NCBI GenBank assembly: GCA_945957605.1
Contig: CAMFLR010000001.1
Coordinates: 930,001-994,000 of the forward strand
DNA: 64,000 bases
Source: an uncultured Isosphaeraceae bacterium
GTDB taxonomy: Bacteria; Planctomycetota; Planctomycetia; Isosphaerales; Isosphaeraceae
Reading direction: 5' to 3'
This document shows positions 62,565-64,000 of this stretch, piece after piece. Position numbers and translations under genes: made by a program. Every line of letters begins with the position of its first letter. Positions within the stretch are counted from its first letter, which is position 1. A model generated the notes under the pieces. It was not told where the DNA came from. It saw only the letters and a list, made by a program, of their open reading frames with translations, and made no database searches.

Positions 62565-64000
62565 ATGGCCATCCACCGGCCCGCTTTTGAAGAATTTGTC
62601 CGCCGCGCCGGTGATGCGCGCTTCGTTCCGGTTTATCGTCAACTCGTGGGCGACACCCTCACGCCGGTCTCAGCGTTCCGCAAGATCGAGCGCTCCGCCC
62701 CCTCGTTCCTCTTCGAAAGCGTGATCGGCGGCGAAAAGGTCGGGCGATTTAGCTTGCTTGGTTCGGTGCCGTTTCTTCGATTCGAAGCACGCGGAAACCA
62801 GGTGACGATCACGCCGATCGATCCGTCGGGTCCCGTCAAAACATTCGAGAGCAAAGACCCCTTCCGCGATCTCGAAACCCTGCTCGCCGATTATCGCTCG
62901 GTTCACCATCCCGAGTTGCCGCGGTTCACCGGCGGCGCTGTCGGCTTCGCCGCGTATGACTCGGTTCGCTACATCGAACGCCTGCCGAACTCCCCGCCCG
63001 ACGATCGCGGCCTGCCCGACCTGTCGTTTTCGCTTTACGACCGAATGGTGATTTTTGACCACATCCGTAAGACGGTGCTCGTGGTCGCCCATGCGCGGCT
63101 AGGGGAAGGAATCGATCCTCGCGCTGCCTATGACGCCGCCTGTGCGAACGTCGACGCGCTCGCCGCGCAGCTTGCCGAACCGGATCAACCACTCTCGCTA
63201 CCCGACATCGATACGACCGGTCCGCTCACGATCAAGCCGAACTCGAACATGACGCAGGATCAGTTCGAGTCGATGGTCCTGCACTGCAAGGAATACATCA
63301 AGGCCGGCGATATTTTCCAGGTCGTCCCCAGCCAGCGGTTTCAGGTCGAAACCACCGCCAAGCCCTTCGACATTTATCGCGTGCTGCGAGTTGTGAATCC
63401 CTCACCGTTCCTCTTCTACCTCACCTTCGATGACTACCAGCTCATCGGCTGCTCGCCCGAAATCCTCGTGCGCGTCGAAGATGGACAGGTGACCGTCCGC
63501 CCCCTCGCGGGAACTCGCCGTCGCGGTAAAGACGAGGCGGAAGATGTCGCGCTCGCTGAGGAATTGCTCGCCGATCCCAAGGAACGTGCCGAGCACATCA
63601 TGCTCGTCGACCTTGGTCGCAACGACGTCGGCCGCGTCTGTGATTATGCGTCGGTCAAGCTGACCGACCTGATGACGGTCGAGCGTTATTCGCACGTCAT
63701 GCACATCACTTCGAACGTGACGGGCAAGCTCTCGGAAGGTAAGACGGCGTTCGATGCTCTTCGCGCGGGTTTGCCGGCGGGAACTGTCTCCGGCGCGCCC
63801 AAGGTTCGCGCGATGGAAGTGATCGACGAGGTCGAGCCTCAGCGACGCGGACCATACGGCGGCGCGGTGGGTTATATCGACTACACCGGAAATATGGATA
63901 CGTGCATTGCCTTGCGCACTCTTGTCCTCAAGGGGACAACCGCTTATGTTCAAGCTGGCGCAGGGATCGTTTACGACAGCGATCCGGCCGTTGAGTACGA
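62565..64000 (+). CDS. trpE: Anthranilate synthase component I, cut at right edge
   Basis: The first 478 residues are visible. The enzyme makes anthranilate from chorismate, with ammonia from TrpG. The N-terminal domain ([40 protein letters not shown]) is followed by the catalytic domain with [30 protein letters not shown], and [20 protein letters not shown]. The end [19 protein letters not shown] is close to the usual C terminus, so only a short part is missing. The early SFLFESV region resembles the LLES tryptophan site. Close to PabB, but the length and the VPSQRF region support TrpE. Confidence 0.93.
   Translation, partial: MAIHRPAFEEFVRRAGDARFVPVYRQLVGDTLTPVSAFRKIERSAPSFLFESVIGGEKVGRFSLLGSVPFLRFEARGNQVTITPIDPSGPVKTFESKDPFRDLETLLADYRSVHHPELPRFTGGAVGFAAYDSVRYIERLPNSPPDDRGLPDLSFSLYDRMVIFDHIRKTVLVVAHARLGEGIDPRAAYDAACANVDALAAQLAEPDQPLSLPDIDTTGPLTIKPNSNMTQDQFESMVLHCKEYIKAGDIFQVVPSQRFQVETTAKPFDIYRVLRVVNPSPFLFYLTFDDYQLIGCSPEILVRVEDGQVTVRPLAGTRRRGKDEAEDVALAEELLADPKERAEHIMLVDLGRNDVGRVCDYASVKLTDLMTVERYSHVMHITSNVTGKLSEGKTAFDALRAGLPAGTVSGAPKVRAMEVIDEVEPQRRGPYGGAVGYIDYTGNMDTCIALRTLVLKGTTAYVQAGAGIVYDSDPAVEY

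Noticed and set aside
1..64000. tRNA, rRNA, CRISPR, riboswitch or insertion sequence
   Set aside because: None was seen by eye in the intergenic regions. A covariance-model scan would be decisive.

Overview
The window looks like chromosomal DNA of a member of the Planctomycetota. Several things point that way: two DUF1559 prepilin-like proteins, one followed by its small lipoprotein; TIGR02999-type ECF sigma factors beside a Ser/Thr kinase; a long ECF sigma factor with its own membrane segment; a TlpA-DUF3738 fusion; very long carboxypeptidase-regulatory-like repeat proteins; a HYExAFE-type protein; and an McsA/McsB arginine-kinase locus. Genus cannot be decided from this sequence. I found no rRNA, tRNA, CRISPR array, integrase or insertion sequence. 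About 55 protein genes are supported, two of them interrupted by a single in-frame stop, and the genes at both window edges are cut.

Layout. 1-2374 is a BlaR1-type M56 peptidase and BlaI repressor pair behind a promoter flanked by related repeats. 2742-9309 holds a DUF3365 c-heme protein, a secreted DsrE-like protein, a divergent AraC regulator/TetX-like monooxygenase pair, a broken small gene, a membrane protein and a thioredoxin-DUF3738 fusion. 9412-17607 is a minus-strand block with a 1174-residue repeat protein, two ECF sigma factors and a kinase-PEGA-LRR receptor. 17848-31773 is mixed: a sugar isomerase-like protein, a hybrid histidine kinase, an RND porter without its membrane domains, transketolase, an acetyltransferase, an AraC regulator and two methyltransferases, one with a signal-anchor N terminus.

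32137-43087 is typical planctomycete envelope and regulatory content: a repeat-thioredoxin protein, two DUF1559 proteins, a membrane-anchored ECF sigma factor with a small membrane partner, an interrupted sialate O-acetylesterase and an LRR protein. 43350-49597 holds a translationally coupled phosphoribosyltransferase/erythromycin-esterase-like pair, a GT-C glycosyltransferase, and a tight operon of TAT-exported sugar isomerase-like protein, methyltransferase and lipase-like hydrolase.

49949-64000 is more housekeeping: aroB-dprA; an M50 protease with a homocysteine S-methyltransferase-like gene; a co-directional run containing bioB, bioF, an aminotransferase and coaD; mcsB with two mcsA-like genes; and the start of trpE. 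Many neighbours overlap by ATGA, TTGA or TAATG, so translational coupling is common here.

The least ordinary items are the RND porter-domain protein with no membrane bundles (24186-25556), two genes each broken by a TAA at a position where tyrosine would fit, a one-chain sigma factor with a membrane segment and outer domain, a methyltransferase with an export-type N terminus, a predicted PD-(D/E)XK-like fold in the HYExAFE protein, and a spaced inverted repeat at 49704-49853.
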